DNA of 64,000 bases from Silvania confinis (GCF_025564085.1 NZ_JAMGZJ010000076.1:186001-250000); one strand, 5' to 3'. Numbered from the stretch's first letter, positions 1 to 10,452 are shown. Made by a program: numbers and translations. Notes: generated from the letters alone by a model not told the origin.

Positions 1-553
1 CAAAGGCTGCCGCCAGGTCGCTTGGGCCGACGAAGATGCCGTCCACGCCGTCAGTGGCGGCGATGGCATCAACATTGTCCACACCCTGCTGGCTTTCAAT
101 CTGCACCAGGATGGTGATGTTCTTGTTCGACTGCACGAGGTAGTCCGGCACGGTGCCAAACATATTGGCGCGATGCGAAACCGACACCCCACGGATCCCT
201 TCCGGCGGATAGCGGGTAGACGCGACAGCCTGTACCGCCTCTTCCACGTTTTCCACAAACGGGATCAGGAAGTTGTAGAAGCCGATATCCAGAAGGCGCT
301 TGATGATCACCGGCTCATTAGTCGGGATGCGAACCACTGGCGCGCTGTTGCTGCCTTTCAGCGCCATCAGCTGCGGGATAAACGTGGTGACGTCGTTCGG
401 AGCATGTTCACCGTCCAGCACCAGCCAGTCAAAACCTGCCAGCCCCAGCACTTCGGTGCTGATTGGGCTTGCCAGTGCGGACCAGCAGCCGATCTGAATC
501 TGATTTGCCGCGAGGGCCGCTTTAAATTTGTTCGGGAAAATATCGTTACTCAT
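1..553 (-). CDS. garL: 2-dehydro-3-deoxyglucarate aldolase GarL (3' end outside window)
   Basis: Cytoplasmic class II, Mg-dependent aldolase that splits 5-keto-4-deoxy-D-glucarate into pyruvate and tartronate semialdehyde, the second step of galactarate/glucarate breakdown. The start ATG is the complement of 551-553 and reads [11 protein letters not shown]. The first 184 residues lie in the window; the family is about 256 residues long, so the C-terminal quarter is missing here. The expected HpcH/HpaI catalytic residues are visible: H50 in the DGEHAP motif, R75, Q151 and E153 in VQIES, and D179 in GPSD. It lies 15 bp downstream of garP, as in the garPLRK operon, so garR and garK probably follow to the left of the window. 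Confidence 0.95.
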   Translation of the reverse strand, partial: MSNDIFPNKFKAALAANQIQIGCWSALASPISTEVLGLAGFDWLVLDGEHAPNDVTTFIPQLMALKGSNSAPVVRIPTNEPVIIKRLLDIGFYNFLIPFVENVEEAVQAVASTRYPPEGIRGVSVSHRANMFGTVPDYLVQSNKNITILVQIESQQGVDNVDAIAATDGVDGIFVGPSDLAAAF

Positions 554-568
554 CGTTTATACCTTTGC

Positions 569-1903
569 TTATTTCTGCAATTCCATACGTTTGATGTCGC
601 CCACTACGAACAGGTAGCAGAACATCGCCATCAGTGCTGAACACCCTACGAATACCAGCGCCGCGTTGAACGAGTGCAGTTCGCTGACCAGATAGCCAAT
701 CACCAACGGCGTGACGATTGACGCTACGTTGCCAAAGACGTTAAACACCCCGCCGCACAGACCGACGATCTCTTTTGGCGCAGTATCAGAAATTACCGGC
801 CAGCCCAGCGCACCAAAACCTTTACCGAAGAATGCCAGTGCCATCAACGCCACCACCAGCGCAGTGTTGTTGGTGTAGTTACACAGAATAATGGTGGATG
901 CCAGCAGCATACCGACCACAATCGGCAGCTTACGCGCCAGGGTAATCGACTTGCCTTTCTTGATCAGATGGTCGGAGAAGACGCCACCCAACACGCCACC
1001 GGCAAAACCACAGAGCGCCGGAATAGAAGCCACCAGACCCACTTTCAGAATCGACATGCCTTTTTCCTGCACCAAATAAATCGGGAACCAGGTGAGGAAG
1101 AACCAGGTGATGGTGTTGATAAAATATTGCCCGAAAAACACGCCCAGCATCATGCGGTTCGACAGTAATTGCTTGATGTAGTGCAGTTTAGGACCGCTTG
1201 CCGCTTTGTCGCCCGGCTTTTTATGGTCCATGTCGACAACCGCGCCACCGTCTTTAATGAACTGCAACTCCTCGGCAGTCATACGTGGGTGATCGGTTGG
1301 GTTATGGATTAACTTCACCCACAGACCGGTCAGTACAAAACCAATCACGCCCATTACGGTAAAGACATGTTCCCAACCCCAGGCAAAGGTCAGCCAGCCG
1401 AGCAGCGGAGAGAACAGCGCCAGTGAGAAGTACTGTGCGGAGTTAAAAATCGCTGATGCGGTGCCGCGCTCTTTGGTCGGGAACCAGGCCGCCACAATAC
1501 GGGCGTTGGCCGGGAACGACGGTGCTTCAGAGAAGCCCAGCATAAAGCGCATAAAGAACATCGAGATACCAGCCCAGGCCAGCGGCACGAAATCGACGAA
1601 GCCCTGCAGGAAGGTAAACAGCGACCAGAAGAACAGGCTGTAGGTATAGACCTTTTTCGATCCAAACTTATCCAGCAGCCAGCCGCCGGGGATCTGCATC
1701 AGCAGGTAGGCCCAGCCGAAGGCGGAGAAGATGTATCCCATCTCCACCGCGCTTAACTGCAGCTCCTCGGCCACTGCGGTACCGGCAATAGAGAGCGTCG
1801 CGCGGTCAGCGTAATTGACCGCCGTAACAATAAAGATAATTAACAGAATCAGGTAGCGGGTGGGAGCACCCTTTTTTGCACTCACGGTAGTATCCAGCAA
1901 CAT
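569..1903 (-). CDS. garP: galactarate/glucarate MFS transporter GarP
   Basis: Inner-membrane major facilitator protein of the anion:cation symporter family that imports galactarate, glucarate and probably glycerate. It has 444 residues, 12 predicted membrane segments and the first-loop motif DKFGSKK. It is nearly identical along its length to E. coli GarP, ending in the same KRMELQK tail. I place the start at the ATG complementary to 1901-1903 (MLLDTTVSAKK), preceded by AGAGGAAAT; a start six codons upstream is open but would absorb the ribosome site. It is the first gene of the leftward garPLRK operon, divergent from garD. GudP is a close paralogue, but the position favours GarP. Confidence 0.95.
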   Translation of the reverse strand: MLLDTTVSAKKGAPTRYLILLIIFIVTAVNYADRATLSIAGTAVAEELQLSAVEMGYIFSAFGWAYLLMQIPGGWLLDKFGSKKVYTYSLFFWSLFTFLQGFVDFVPLAWAGISMFFMRFMLGFSEAPSFPANARIVAAWFPTKERGTASAIFNSAQYFSLALFSPLLGWLTFAWGWEHVFTVMGVIGFVLTGLWVKLIHNPTDHPRMTAEELQFIKDGGAVVDMDHKKPGDKAASGPKLHYIKQLLSNRMMLGVFFGQYFINTITWFFLTWFPIYLVQEKGMSILKVGLVASIPALCGFAGGVLGGVFSDHLIKKGKSITLARKLPIVVGMLLASTIILCNYTNNTALVVALMALAFFGKGFGALGWPVISDTAPKEIVGLCGGVFNVFGNVASIVTPLVIGYLVSELHSFNAALVFVGCSALMAMFCYLFVVGDIKRMELQK

Positions 1904-2317
1904 TTTTATTTCCTCTGGCACATCGGTGTCGTTATTTTTATTATTTTAAGAAAGAGGCGTTCCTGATTATTTATTGATAGCAGGCAATATCAGGTAATTA
2001 ACCAGACGCATTGAAATCGTTATTGAGTATAATCAACTGCCCTACCCTCCGCACTGTCGCATTGCTCAATTTTAGACGGGTGCAACAATAATATTTTGAG
2101 CATATGCACAACATCCTGGGCGCTGATGCACAGATTTATGCATTACCCTACCAGGGCGGGATCTGATGTCAAAAATGAGTGATCTTGATCACGTTTTCAA
2201 TTCGCTGCGCCTGACATTCTTTATTCCACTGAGCAGAGTCTTTATTTCCGACTACAAGAAAATATACGCACTCTTTTACCAAAAATTTATCTACCCCTTG
2301 TTGGAGAATACTGGAAA
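1904..2317. promoter_or_regulatory. garP-garD divergent control region
   Basis: This 414-bp gap has no credible gene. It separates the divergent garP and garD genes and must hold both promoters. Visible elements are a strong CRP-like site near 2178-2193 and a direct repeat of ATGCACA at 2104-2110 and 2126-2132, whose starts are 22 bp apart (about two helical turns). The second copy is part of a dyad reaching TGCAT at 2139-2143. In E. coli the activator of gar genes is CdaR; the repeats are reasonable CdaR candidates, but I inferred that from position only. Confidence 0.5.
2178..2193. promoter_or_regulatory. CRP-cAMP binding site
   Basis: The 16-mer AGTGATCTTGATCACG matches the CRP consensus TGTGATCTAGATCACA at 13 of 16 positions, with both inner half-sites GTGA and TCAC intact at the correct 6-bp spacing. 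It lies about 125 bp upstream of garD and 275 bp from garP. Catabolite control of sugar-acid genes makes the assignment sensible. Confidence 0.75.
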
Positions 2318-3889
2318 ATGGCCGATATCGAAATTCGACAAGAGTCGCCAACCGCGTTTTATATTAAGGTTCATGAGACCGATAACGTGGCGATTATTGT
2401 TAATGATCATGGGTTAAAAGCCGGAACGCGTTTCCCGGACGGACTCGAACTTATCGAGCATATTCCGCAAGGTCATAAAGTGGCGCTGGTGGATATTGCC
2501 GAAAAAGGCGAAATCGTGCGTTACGGCGAAGTGATAGGTTATGCGGTGCGCGCAATCCCGCAGGGCAGCTGGATTGATGAATCGCTGGTCTCACTACCGG
2601 AAGCGCCGCCGCTGAACACCCTGCCGCTGGCAACCCGCGTGCCGGAACCGCTGCCAGCGCTGGAAGGCTATACCTTTGAAGGTTACCGCAATGCAGACGG
2701 CAGCGTCGGCACCAAAAACCTGTTGGGTATCAGCACCAGCGTGCACTGCGTTGCAGGCGTAGTCGATTATGTGGTCAAGATTATCGAGCGCGATCTGCTG
2801 CCAAAATACCCGAACGTCGACGGTGTCGTCGGCCTGAACCACCTTTACGGCTGCGGTGTGGCAATCAACGCTCCGGCGGCAATCGTGCCAATCCGTACCA
2901 TCCACAATATCGCACTGAACCCGAACTTCGGCGGTGAAGTGATGGTGGTGGGTCTCGGTTGCGAGAAGCTCGTGCCAGAAAAACTGCTACAGGGCACCGA
3001 AGACGTGCAGGCCATCCCGGTGGACAGCGCCAGCATTGTGCGTCTGCAGGATGAGCATCACGTCGGTTTCCGCTCGATGGTGGATGACATCCTCCAGGTT
3101 GCAGAACGCCATCTGGCGAAACTGAACCAGCGTAAACGTGAAACCTGCCCGGCATCCGAGCTGGTTGTGGGCACCCAGTGCGGCGGCAGTGACGCCTTCT
3201 CCGGCGTGACGGCTAATCCGGCGGTTGGCTATGCATCCGACCTGTTTGTGCGCTGCGGTGCTACGGTGATGTTCTCGGAAGTGACCGAAGTCCGCGATGC
3301 CATCCATCTGTTAACGCCGCGCGCCATCAACGAAGAAGTGGGCAAACGCCTGCTGGAAGAGATGGCCTGGTACGATAACTATCTCGAGATGGGCCAGACC
3401 GATCGCAGCGCCAACCCGTCTCCGGGTAACAAGAAAGGTGGTCTGGCGAACGTGGTGGAAAAAGCACTGGGCTCGATTGCTAAATCAGGACAGAGCGCCA
3501 TTGTTGAAGTGCTTTCACCGGGCCAGCGCCCAACCAAACGTGGTCTGATTTATGCCGCCACGCCGGCCAGCGATTTTGTTTGCGGCACCCAGCAGGTGGC
3601 TTCCGGGATCACCGTGCAGGTGTTCACCACCGGTCGCGGCACCCCGTACGGCCTGATGGCCGTGCCGGTTATTAAAATGGCGACTCGCACCGAACTGGCC
3701 AACCGCTGGTTCGATCTGATGGACATCAACGCAGGCACTATCGCCACCGGCGAAGAGAGCATTGAGGACGTGGGCTGGAAACTGTTCCACTTCATTCTGG
3801 ATGTCGCGAGCGGACGTAAGAAAACCTTCTCGGATCAGTGGGGACTCCACAACCAGCTGGCGGTATTTAACCCGGCACCTGTGACCTGA
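2318..3889 (+). CDS. garD: galactarate dehydratase GarD
   Basis: Cytoplasmic iron-dependent dehydratase of the UxaA/GarD family that converts meso-galactarate to 5-keto-4-deoxy-D-glucarate, the substrate of GarL. It has 523 residues, exactly the E. coli length. The N-terminal 90 residues form the small SAF-like domain; the rest is the UxaA-type catalytic part with conserved stretches [24 protein letters not shown] and [10 protein letters not shown]. The start ATG follows TTGGAG at a normal distance. It is monocistronic, ends at a strong terminator, and is divergent from garPL. Confidence 0.97.
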   Translation: MADIEIRQESPTAFYIKVHETDNVAIIVNDHGLKAGTRFPDGLELIEHIPQGHKVALVDIAEKGEIVRYGEVIGYAVRAIPQGSWIDESLVSLPEAPPLNTLPLATRVPEPLPALEGYTFEGYRNADGSVGTKNLLGISTSVHCVAGVVDYVVKIIERDLLPKYPNVDGVVGLNHLYGCGVAINAPAAIVPIRTIHNIALNPNFGGEVMVVGLGCEKLVPEKLLQGTEDVQAIPVDSASIVRLQDEHHVGFRSMVDDILQVAERHLAKLNQRKRETCPASELVVGTQCGGSDAFSGVTANPAVGYASDLFVRCGATVMFSEVTEVRDAIHLLTPRAINEEVGKRLLEEMAWYDNYLEMGQTDRSANPSPGNKKGGLANVVEKALGSIAKSGQSAIVEVLSPGQRPTKRGLIYAATPASDFVCGTQQVASGITVQVFTTGRGTPYGLMAVPVIKMATRTELANRWFDLMDINAGTIATGEESIEDVGWKLFHFILDVASGRKKTFSDQWGLHNQLAVFNPAPVT

Positions 3890-3892
3890 TAA

Positions 3893-4921
<1,029 letters not shown>

Positions 4922-4943
4922 ACCACGCTAACCGGAGGAAACG

Positions 4944-6215
4944 GTGAAAAATATTATTGCCCGTCATAAGGCGGGAGAGCATCTCGGAATTTGTTCGGTC
5001 TGTTCAGCCCATCCATTGGTGATTGAAGCCGCCCTGCGCTTCGACCTGCCGACCGACAATAAAGTATTGATTGAAGCGACGTCCAACCAGGTGAATCAAT
5101 TTGGCGGCTATACCGGCATGAAGCCTGCCGACTTCCGCGATTTCGTGCTGACCATTGCCGCCAGAGTGGGCTTTCCCACGGAGCGACTGATCCTCGGCGG
5201 TGACCATCTGGGTCCCAACTGCTGGCAGAACGAACCCGCAGAGGCGGCAATGGAGAAGGCCGTTACGCTGATAAAAGCTTACGTCGCGGCGGGCTTTAGC
5301 AAGATCCATCTCGATGCGTCGATGTCCTGCGTCGACGATCCAGTCCCGCTGGATCCTGACGTGGTGGCCCAGCGGGCAGCGCGTTTATGTCAGGCCGCAG
5401 AAGCGATCGCCACTGACGCGCAAAAAGCCGCGCTAACCTACGTGATTGGCACCGAGGTGCCGGTTCCGGGCGGGGAAGCCAACAGCATCGACAGCGTGCA
5501 CGTCACACGGGTGGAGGATGCCGCCCGCACCCTGGAAACCCACCAGCAGGCGTTTCATGCTCTGGGGCTGGATACGGCGATGGAACGCGTGATCGGCATC
5601 GTGGTACAGCCCGGCGTGGAGTTCGACCATACGCAGATTATCCACTATCAGCCGCAGGCTGCCGAAGCGCTGTCGGGCTGGATCCGCCAGACCCCGATGG
5701 TCTACGAAGCGCACTCTACCGACTACCAGTCACGCCAGGCTTACCGGGCGCTGGTGCGCGATCACTTTGCGATCCTGAAGGTTGGCCCGGCCCTCACTTT
5801 CGCCCTGCGCGAAGCGATATTTGCCCTCGCGCAGATGGAAGAGGTGCTGATCGCCCCGGAGAGCCGCAGCCGCGTAATGGAGGTGATCGATGAAGTGATG
5901 CTGAACGAACCGGATTACTGGAAAAAATACTATCGCCCGACCTGGAGCCAGGCGATGGTGGACATTCACTTTAGCCTGTCGGACCGCATTCGCTACTACT
6001 GGCCGCACCCGCGCATTCGTCAAAGCGTGGACAAACTGCTCGCCAACCTCGGCACCCTGACTCTGCCGCTGGGGCTTGTCAGCCAGTACCTGCCGGTGCA
6101 GTTTGAACGCTTAACCGCCCGGACGCTCGCAGCCACGCCGCAGGATCTTATCCTCGATAAAATCCAGGACGTACTGCGCGCTTACCGCTACGGCTGCGCC
6201 CCTGACGCTGCCTGA
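4944..6215 (+). CDS. gatZ: tagatose-bisphosphate aldolase non-catalytic subunit GatZ
   Basis: Partner subunit that stabilises and activates GatY; the GatZ/KbaZ family itself is described as non-catalytic or chaperone-like. It has 423 residues against about 420 in E. coli, and matches it through the conserved [30 protein letters not shown] and YYWPHPRI segments. The start is GTG at 4944, placed 6 bases behind CGGAGGAA, so translation probably relies on that strong ribosome site. It lies 22 bp after gatY, in the same operon. Confidence 0.95.
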   Translation: MKNIIARHKAGEHLGICSVCSAHPLVIEAALRFDLPTDNKVLIEATSNQVNQFGGYTGMKPADFRDFVLTIAARVGFPTERLILGGDHLGPNCWQNEPAEAAMEKAVTLIKAYVAAGFSKIHLDASMSCVDDPVPLDPDVVAQRAARLCQAAEAIATDAQKAALTYVIGTEVPVPGGEANSIDSVHVTRVEDAARTLETHQQAFHALGLDTAMERVIGIVVQPGVEFDHTQIIHYQPQAAEALSGWIRQTPMVYEAHSTDYQSRQAYRALVRDHFAILKVGPALTFALREAIFALAQMEEVLIAPESRSRVMEVIDEVMLNEPDYWKKYYRPTWSQAMVDIHFSLSDRIRYYWPHPRIRQSVDKLLANLGTLTLPLGLVSQYLPVQFERLTARTLAATPQDLILDKIQDVLRAYRYGCAPDAA

Positions 6216-6229
6216 AAACCGGAGATCCC

Positions 6230-6697
6230 ATGAGCAAACTGTTTGTCCGTACCGGCATTGAATTCGCCACCTGCCAGCAGGCGCTGGCCCATATTGGCGA
6301 AGAGATGCTGACGAAAGGGGTGGTTCATGCCACGTACCCTGCCGCGCTGCTGGAAAGGGAAGCGGTGTTCCCGACCGGCATTGTCCTTGAAAGCCATGCG
6401 GTTGCCATTCCGCACTGCGAAGCCATCCACGCCAGAGAACCGGCCATCTACCTGATTCGTCCGGACAAACCGGTGAATTTTCAACAGGCAGACGATGATG
6501 CGGAAATCGCCGTATCACTCATTATCGCGCTGATCGTTGAAAACCCTGCGGCGCAGCTCACCCTGCTGCGCCGGTTATTTAGTGAGCTACAGAACCCAGC
6601 CACGCTTACGGCGCTGCTTGCCGCGCCGGACCACCAGCTGGCGGCACTGTTTCGGGGTTTCATCCTGACCTCTGAACCCTGCAAACAGGCCTCATAA
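6230..6697 (+). CDS. gatA: galactitol PTS enzyme IIA component GatA
   Basis: Soluble phosphocarrier of the galactitol phosphotransferase system. It takes a phosphate from HPr on a histidine and passes it to GatB. It has 155 residues with the PTS EIIA fructose/mannitol fold; the active-site histidine is H62 in the AVAIPHCEA motif. It lies 14 bp after gatZ with GGAG upstream of ATG. Fusion to other PTS domains is not seen, consistent with the three-protein GatABC system. Confidence 0.94.
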   Translation: MSKLFVRTGIEFATCQQALAHIGEEMLTKGVVHATYPAALLEREAVFPTGIVLESHAVAIPHCEAIHAREPAIYLIRPDKPVNFQQADDDAEIAVSLIIALIVENPAAQLTLLRRLFSELQNPATLTALLAAPDHQLAALFRGFILTSEPCKQAS

Positions 6698-6724
6698 CAT
6701 ACTGATAATAAGAAGGAGTACCCT

Positions 6725-7009
6725 ATGAAACGTAAAGTGATTGTTGCCTGTGGCGGTGCCGTTGCGACCTCGACCATGGCCGCAGAAGAGATCAAAGAGC
6801 TGTGCGATGCGCACAACATTACCCTCGATCTGGTGCAGTGTCGGGTTAATGAGATCGAAACCTACATGGATGGGGCGGATCTGATCTGCACCACCGCGAA
6901 GGTCGACCGCACCTTCGGCGATATTCCGGTAGTGCACGGGATGCCGTTTATCTCCGGTGTCGGTATTGAAGCCCTGCAGCAAAAAATCCTGACCATCCTC
7001 GAGGGGTAA
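6725..7009 (+). CDS. gatB: galactitol PTS enzyme IIB component GatB
   Basis: Small cytoplasmic EIIB protein of 94 residues, which relays phosphate from GatA to incoming galactitol. The phospho-cysteine is C9 within [14 protein letters not shown], the P-loop-like signature of the galactitol/lactose EIIB group. A strong AAGGAG ribosome site precedes it. Its stop is 4 bp from gatC, implying translational coupling. Confidence 0.95.
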   Translation: MKRKVIVACGGAVATSTMAAEEIKELCDAHNITLDLVQCRVNEIETYMDGADLICTTAKVDRTFGDIPVVHGMPFISGVGIEALQQKILTILEG

Positions 7010-7013
7010 GGCC

Positions 7014-8387
7014 ATGTTTAACGAAATCATGCGTTACATCCTCGATTTGGGGCCGACGGTGATGCTGCCTTTAGTGATCATCGTCTTCTCGAAGCTGCTG
7101 GGGATGAAGCTCGGCGACTGCTTTAAATCGGGGCTGCATATCGGGATCGGTTTTGTTGGCATTGGGCTGGTGATCGGTCTGATGCTCGACTCGATCGGGC
7201 CCGCCGCCAAAGCGATGGCAGAGCAGTTCCAGATTAACCTGCACGTGGTGGACGTAGGCTGGCCGGGGTCATCGCCGATGACCTGGGCCTCACAGATTGC
7301 ACTGGTCGCCATTCCTGTCGCCATCGGGGTGAATATCCTGATGCTGGTCACCCGCATGACGCGGGTGGTGAACGTCGATATCTGGAATATCTGGCACATG
7401 ACGTTTACCGGCGCAATGCTGCATCTGGCGACCGGTTCGTACTGGCTGGGGATCTTAGGCGTGGTGGTACACGCGGCATTTGTCTACAAGCTGGGCGACT
7501 GGTTCGCCAGAGATACGCGGGACTTTTTCGGCCTTGAAGGCATTGCTATCCCCCACGGCTCCTCCGCTTACCTTGGGCCAATTGCGGTGCTGGTCGATAC
7601 GATTATCGAAAAAATTCCGGGACTTAACCGCATTCATTTCAATGCCGATGACGTGCAGAAGCGCTTCGGGCCGTTTGGCGAGCCGGTGACCGTCGGGTTT
7701 GTGATGGGTCTGGCGATCGGCATGCTGGCCGGTTACGACGCAAAAGGCGTCCTGCAGCTGGCAGTGAAAACGGCGGCGGTGATGCTGCTGATGCCGCGGG
7801 TGATTAAACCGATCATGGACGGCCTGAACCCGATAGCTAAACATGCCCGCAAGCGCCTGCAGGCAAAATTTGGTGGCCAGGAGTTCTTAATTGGTCTCGA
7901 TCCGGCGCTGCTGCTGGGCCACACCGCGGTGGTCTCCGCCAGCCTGATCTTTATCCCGTTAACCATTCTGATTGCGGTGCTGGTGCCGGGCAACCAGGTT
8001 CTGCCGTTTGGCGACCTGGCCACCATCGGCTTCTTCGTGGCGATGGCCGTGGCGGTGCATCAGGGCAACCTGTTCCGCACGCTGATCTCCGGCGTCATCA
8101 TCATGAGTATCACCCTGTGGATCGCCACCCAGACCATCGGTCTGCACACGCTGCTGGCGCAAAATGCCGGCGCACTGAAAGCGGGCGGACTGGTGGCTTC
8201 AATGGATCAGGGCGGATCTCCCGTCACCTGGCTGTTGATCCAGCTCTTCACCTGGCAAAACGTGGTGGGCTTTATCGTCATCGCAACTATCTATCTGACG
8301 GGCGTACTGCTCACCTGGCGTCGGGCACGCAGCTTTATCGCGGCAGAAAAACAGACCGCCATTCAGCAAAACCAGACTGCATCTTGA
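7014..8387 (+). CDS. gatC: galactitol PTS permease IIC component GatC
   Basis: Inner-membrane channel subunit of the galactitol PTS, which imports galactitol as galactitol-1-phosphate. It has 457 residues and multiple hydrophobic segments from near the N-terminus. Typical EIIC-Gat stretches include FKSGLHIGIGFVGIGLVIG and AIPHGSSAYLGP. The reading frame is intact, whereas E. coli K-12 strains often carry defects in the gat operon. It ends 5 bp before a strong terminator hairpin that separates it from gatD. Confidence 0.95.
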   Translation: MFNEIMRYILDLGPTVMLPLVIIVFSKLLGMKLGDCFKSGLHIGIGFVGIGLVIGLMLDSIGPAAKAMAEQFQINLHVVDVGWPGSSPMTWASQIALVAIPVAIGVNILMLVTRMTRVVNVDIWNIWHMTFTGAMLHLATGSYWLGILGVVVHAAFVYKLGDWFARDTRDFFGLEGIAIPHGSSAYLGPIAVLVDTIIEKIPGLNRIHFNADDVQKRFGPFGEPVTVGFVMGLAIGMLAGYDAKGVLQLAVKTAAVMLLMPRVIKPIMDGLNPIAKHARKRLQAKFGGQEFLIGLDPALLLGHTAVVSASLIFIPLTILIAVLVPGNQVLPFGDLATIGFFVAMAVAVHQGNLFRTLISGVIIMSITLWIATQTIGLHTLLAQNAGALKAGGLVASMDQGGSPVTWLLIQLFTWQNVVGFIVIATIYLTGVLLTWRRARSFIAAEKQTAIQQNQTAS

Positions 8388-8392
8388 TCCCT

Positions 8393-8417
8393 GGGGAGCG
8401 ATGCTCCCCTTTTTTTT
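8393..8417 (+). terminator. intrinsic terminator inside the gat operon (gatC/gatD)
   Basis: The 7-bp stem GGGGAGC / GCTCCCC with a GAT loop is followed by eight T. It starts 5 bp after the gatC stop and ends 12 bp before gatD. By sequence it should stop a good share of transcripts coming from gatY, so gatD may be expressed at a lower level than gatYZABC. Confidence 0.9.
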
Positions 8418-8429
8418 CTGGAGTGAATC

Positions 8430-9473
8430 ATGAAATCAGTGGTAATTCACGCTGAGGGCAGCGTGCGCGTTGAAGAACGTCCTGCGCCTCAGATTCAGGA
8501 CGCGGATGATGTGCTGGTGCGCATCGTCTGCTCCGGGCTGTGCGGATCCGATATCCCGCGTATTTTTGCTAAAGGGGCCCACTATTACCCCATCACCCTC
8601 GGTCACGAATTTAGCGGCTACGTTGAAGCCACCGGGGATCAGGTTGCGGATCTCGCGCCGGGAGATGCAGTCGCCTGCGTGCCGTTGCTGCCCTGTTTTA
8701 CCTGCCCGGAGTGTGAAAAAGGCTATTTCTCGCTGTGTAAGCAGTATCAGTTTGTCGGCTCGCGCAGCGAAGGGGGGAATGCGGAGTTTATCGTGGTGAA
8801 GCGGGCCAATCTGTATCGGCTGCCTGCCGCTATGCCCATCGAGGACGGCGCCTTTATCGAACCGATCACCGTCGGCCTGCACGCGTTCCATCTGGCGAAA
8901 GGGTGTGAGGGTAAAAACGTGGTGATTGTCGGCGCGGGCACCATTGGTCTGCTCGCGATGCAGTGCGCGCAGGCGCTGGGCGCGCGCAGCGTGACGGCTA
9001 TCGACATTAACGAGGACAAACTGACCCTCGCCGCCTCGCTTGGCGCGACCCAGGTGTTCAACAGCAAAACGCTGAGTGCCGCCGGGATCCTCGCCGGACT
9101 GCAGGAGAATCGCTTCGACCAGCTGATTCTGGAAACTGCCGGTGCGCCGCAAACCGTCTCACTGGCGATTGATATCGCCGGCCCGCGTGCACAGGTGGCG
9201 CTGGTGGGCACCCTGCACCAGGATCTGACGCTATCCGCCGCAACGTTCGGGCAGATCCTGCGTAAAGAGCTGACCCTGCTCGGTAGCTGGATGAACTATT
9301 CCGCCCCCTGGCCAGGCGTTGAGTGGGAAACGGCGGCGCGACTGCTTACCGAGAAAAAACTGCAGCTGGCACCGCTGATTGCCCATATCGGCGACAGCGA
9401 AAGTTTCGCTCAAGCCATTCAATCTCTGAATGGTTCTCCGATGCAGGGTAAAATCCTGCTGCGCCTGAGCTGA
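8430..9473 (+). CDS. gatD: galactitol-1-phosphate 5-dehydrogenase GatD
   Basis: NAD- and zinc-dependent medium-chain dehydrogenase that oxidises galactitol-1-phosphate to tagatose-6-phosphate. It has 347 residues. The catalytic zinc site is C38 (GLCGSD) with H59 and E60 (GHE); the structural zinc is bound by C89, C92, C95 and C103. The Rossmann motif is VGAGTIG at about 168-174. TCTGGAG precedes the ATG. The kinase that makes tagatose-1,6-bisphosphate is not encoded in this cluster and would have to come from elsewhere, for example PfkA/PfkB. Confidence 0.95.
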   Translation: MKSVVIHAEGSVRVEERPAPQIQDADDVLVRIVCSGLCGSDIPRIFAKGAHYYPITLGHEFSGYVEATGDQVADLAPGDAVACVPLLPCFTCPECEKGYFSLCKQYQFVGSRSEGGNAEFIVVKRANLYRLPAAMPIEDGAFIEPITVGLHAFHLAKGCEGKNVVIVGAGTIGLLAMQCAQALGARSVTAIDINEDKLTLAASLGATQVFNSKTLSAAGILAGLQENRFDQLILETAGAPQTVSLAIDIAGPRAQVALVGTLHQDLTLSAATFGQILRKELTLLGSWMNYSAPWPGVEWETAARLLTEKKLQLAPLIAHIGDSESFAQAIQSLNGSPMQGKILLRLS

Positions 9474-9478
9474 GCCCA

Positions 9479-9503
9479 TGAGCCAGCAACCGGAGCTGGC
9501 TCA
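9479..9503 (+). terminator. hairpin after gatD, weak terminator
   Basis: A 9-bp perfect stem TGAGCCAGC / GCTGGCTCA begins 5 bp after the gatD stop. The following CATTTACTTTCG is only weakly T-rich, so this may be a pausing or RNA-stabilising hairpin rather than an efficient terminator. Confidence 0.45.
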
Positions 9504-9509
9504 CATTTA

Positions 9510-9547
9510 CTTTCGAACGCTAGCGTTCACCTTTCGCATCCCTTCGA
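9510..9547. promoter_or_regulatory. gatR promoter-proximal operator candidates
   Basis: Two CTTTCG hexamers at 9510-9515 and 9531-9536 are exactly 21 bp apart, with the perfect 14-bp palindrome GAACGCTAGCGTTC (9515-9528) between them and a further CCTTCGA at 9541-9547. The hexamers match those upstream of gatY, which suggests that GatR also controls its own gene. Confidence 0.5.
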
Positions 9548-9583
9548 TTAAACTGGAGCAAGTTAATTATCAGGCAAATCAAA

Positions 9584-10357
9584 ATGAACTCATTTGAGCG
9601 AAGGAACAAAATCGTCGATCTGGTGAATGCCAACGGTAGCGTGCTGGTGCTCGACCTTTCGAATTCTTTTGGCATCTCCGAGGTGACCATCCGTGCCGAT
9701 CTGCGGCTGCTGGAAGAGAAAGGGCTGGTGACACGCTTTCACGGCGGCGCAGCCCGGCCGGGCAGTAATCTCGCCGAAAGCGAAAGCCAGGAAGTGATGC
9801 TGGAAGATCGCTATAGCCTCGCCAGCGATCCGAAAAAACGGATCGCGATCGCGGCCGTAGCAATGATTGAAGAGGGGATGACGGTGATCCTCGACAGCGG
9901 CAGCACCACGATGCTGATCGCCGAAGGGCTGGCGAAAAAAGCCAATATTACGGTGATCACCAACAGCCTGCCGGCGGCCTTTACGCTGTCCGACAACAAA
10001 GACATCACCCTGGTGGTGTGCGGGGGAACCGTGCGCCATAAAACCCACTCGATGCACGGCACCATCGCCGAGCGCTCATTATCCGGCATCAGCGCCGATT
10101 TAATGTTTGTCGGCGCGGACGGTATCGACACTACCAACGGCATCACAACCTTCAACGAAGGCTACTCGATCAGCAGCGTGATGGCAGCGGCGGCGCATAA
10201 AGTGATCGCCGTGCTGGACGCGAGTAAATTTAATCGCCGGGGATTCAACCAGGTACTGCCGATGGAGATGATTGACTGCGTCATTACAGATGAGGGGATC
10301 GGCCAACGCGACAGAGAGTTACTGGGCAAGAGTGACGCCGATGTAATTATTGTCTGA
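9584..10357 (+). CDS. gatR: galactitol operon repressor GatR, DeoR family
   Basis: DNA-binding repressor of 257 residues. The N-terminal winged helix-turn-helix (about 1-60, FGISEVTIRADLRLLEEKGLV) is followed by the DeoR sugar-phosphate sensor domain with the typical ILDSGSTTM and VCGGTVRHKTHS motifs. It is intact, unlike the insertion-disrupted gatR of E. coli K-12, so galactitol use here is probably inducible. It has its own upstream region with operator-like repeats. AgaR is the nearest alternative, but the position beside gatD argues for GatR. Confidence 0.93.
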   Translation: MNSFERRNKIVDLVNANGSVLVLDLSNSFGISEVTIRADLRLLEEKGLVTRFHGGAARPGSNLAESESQEVMLEDRYSLASDPKKRIAIAAVAMIEEGMTVILDSGSTTMLIAEGLAKKANITVITNSLPAAFTLSDNKDITLVVCGGTVRHKTHSMHGTIAERSLSGISADLMFVGADGIDTTNGITTFNEGYSISSVMAAAAHKVIAVLDASKFNRRGFNQVLPMEMIDCVITDEGIGQRDRELLGKSDADVIIV

Positions 10358-10364
10358 ATGCACG

Positions 10365-10402
10365 CTGGCAGGTTATCGCATGACCTGCCAGGTTCCCTTT
10401 TT
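10365..10402 (+). terminator. terminator of gatR
   Basis: A 9-bp stem CTGGCAGGT / ACCTGCCAG with a nine-base loop is followed by GTTCCCTTTTTATT. It lies 7 bp after the gatR stop in the gap facing rsmI. Confidence 0.65.
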
Positions 10403-10431
10403 ATTCCGACATTTGTTCCGACATGTCGGAA
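10403..10431. repeat. TTCCGACA repeat and 16-bp palindrome
   Basis: TTCCGACATGTCGGAA at 10416-10431 is a perfect palindrome, preceded about 12 bp upstream by another TTCCGACA half. It sits between the convergent gatR and rsmI ends. The role is unknown; it could be a terminator part for rsmI or a protein site. Confidence 0.5.
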
Positions 10432-10452
10432 GGTTTTACTCAGCGCACTGAG

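Noticed and set aside
2166-2417. 83-codon open frame starting before garD
   Set aside because: It overlaps the CRP site and the garD start in another frame and has no ribosome site or family resemblance.
6725-7009. Possibility that GatB belongs to an ascorbate or lactose PTS
   Set aside because: The three-protein order A-B-C next to gatY, gatZ and gatD, and the close match to E. coli GatB, settle the galactitol system.
8436-9152. 238-codon open frame antisense to gatD
   Set aside because: gatD has all zinc-ligand cysteines and the Rossmann motif on the plus strand; the antisense frame is a shadow.
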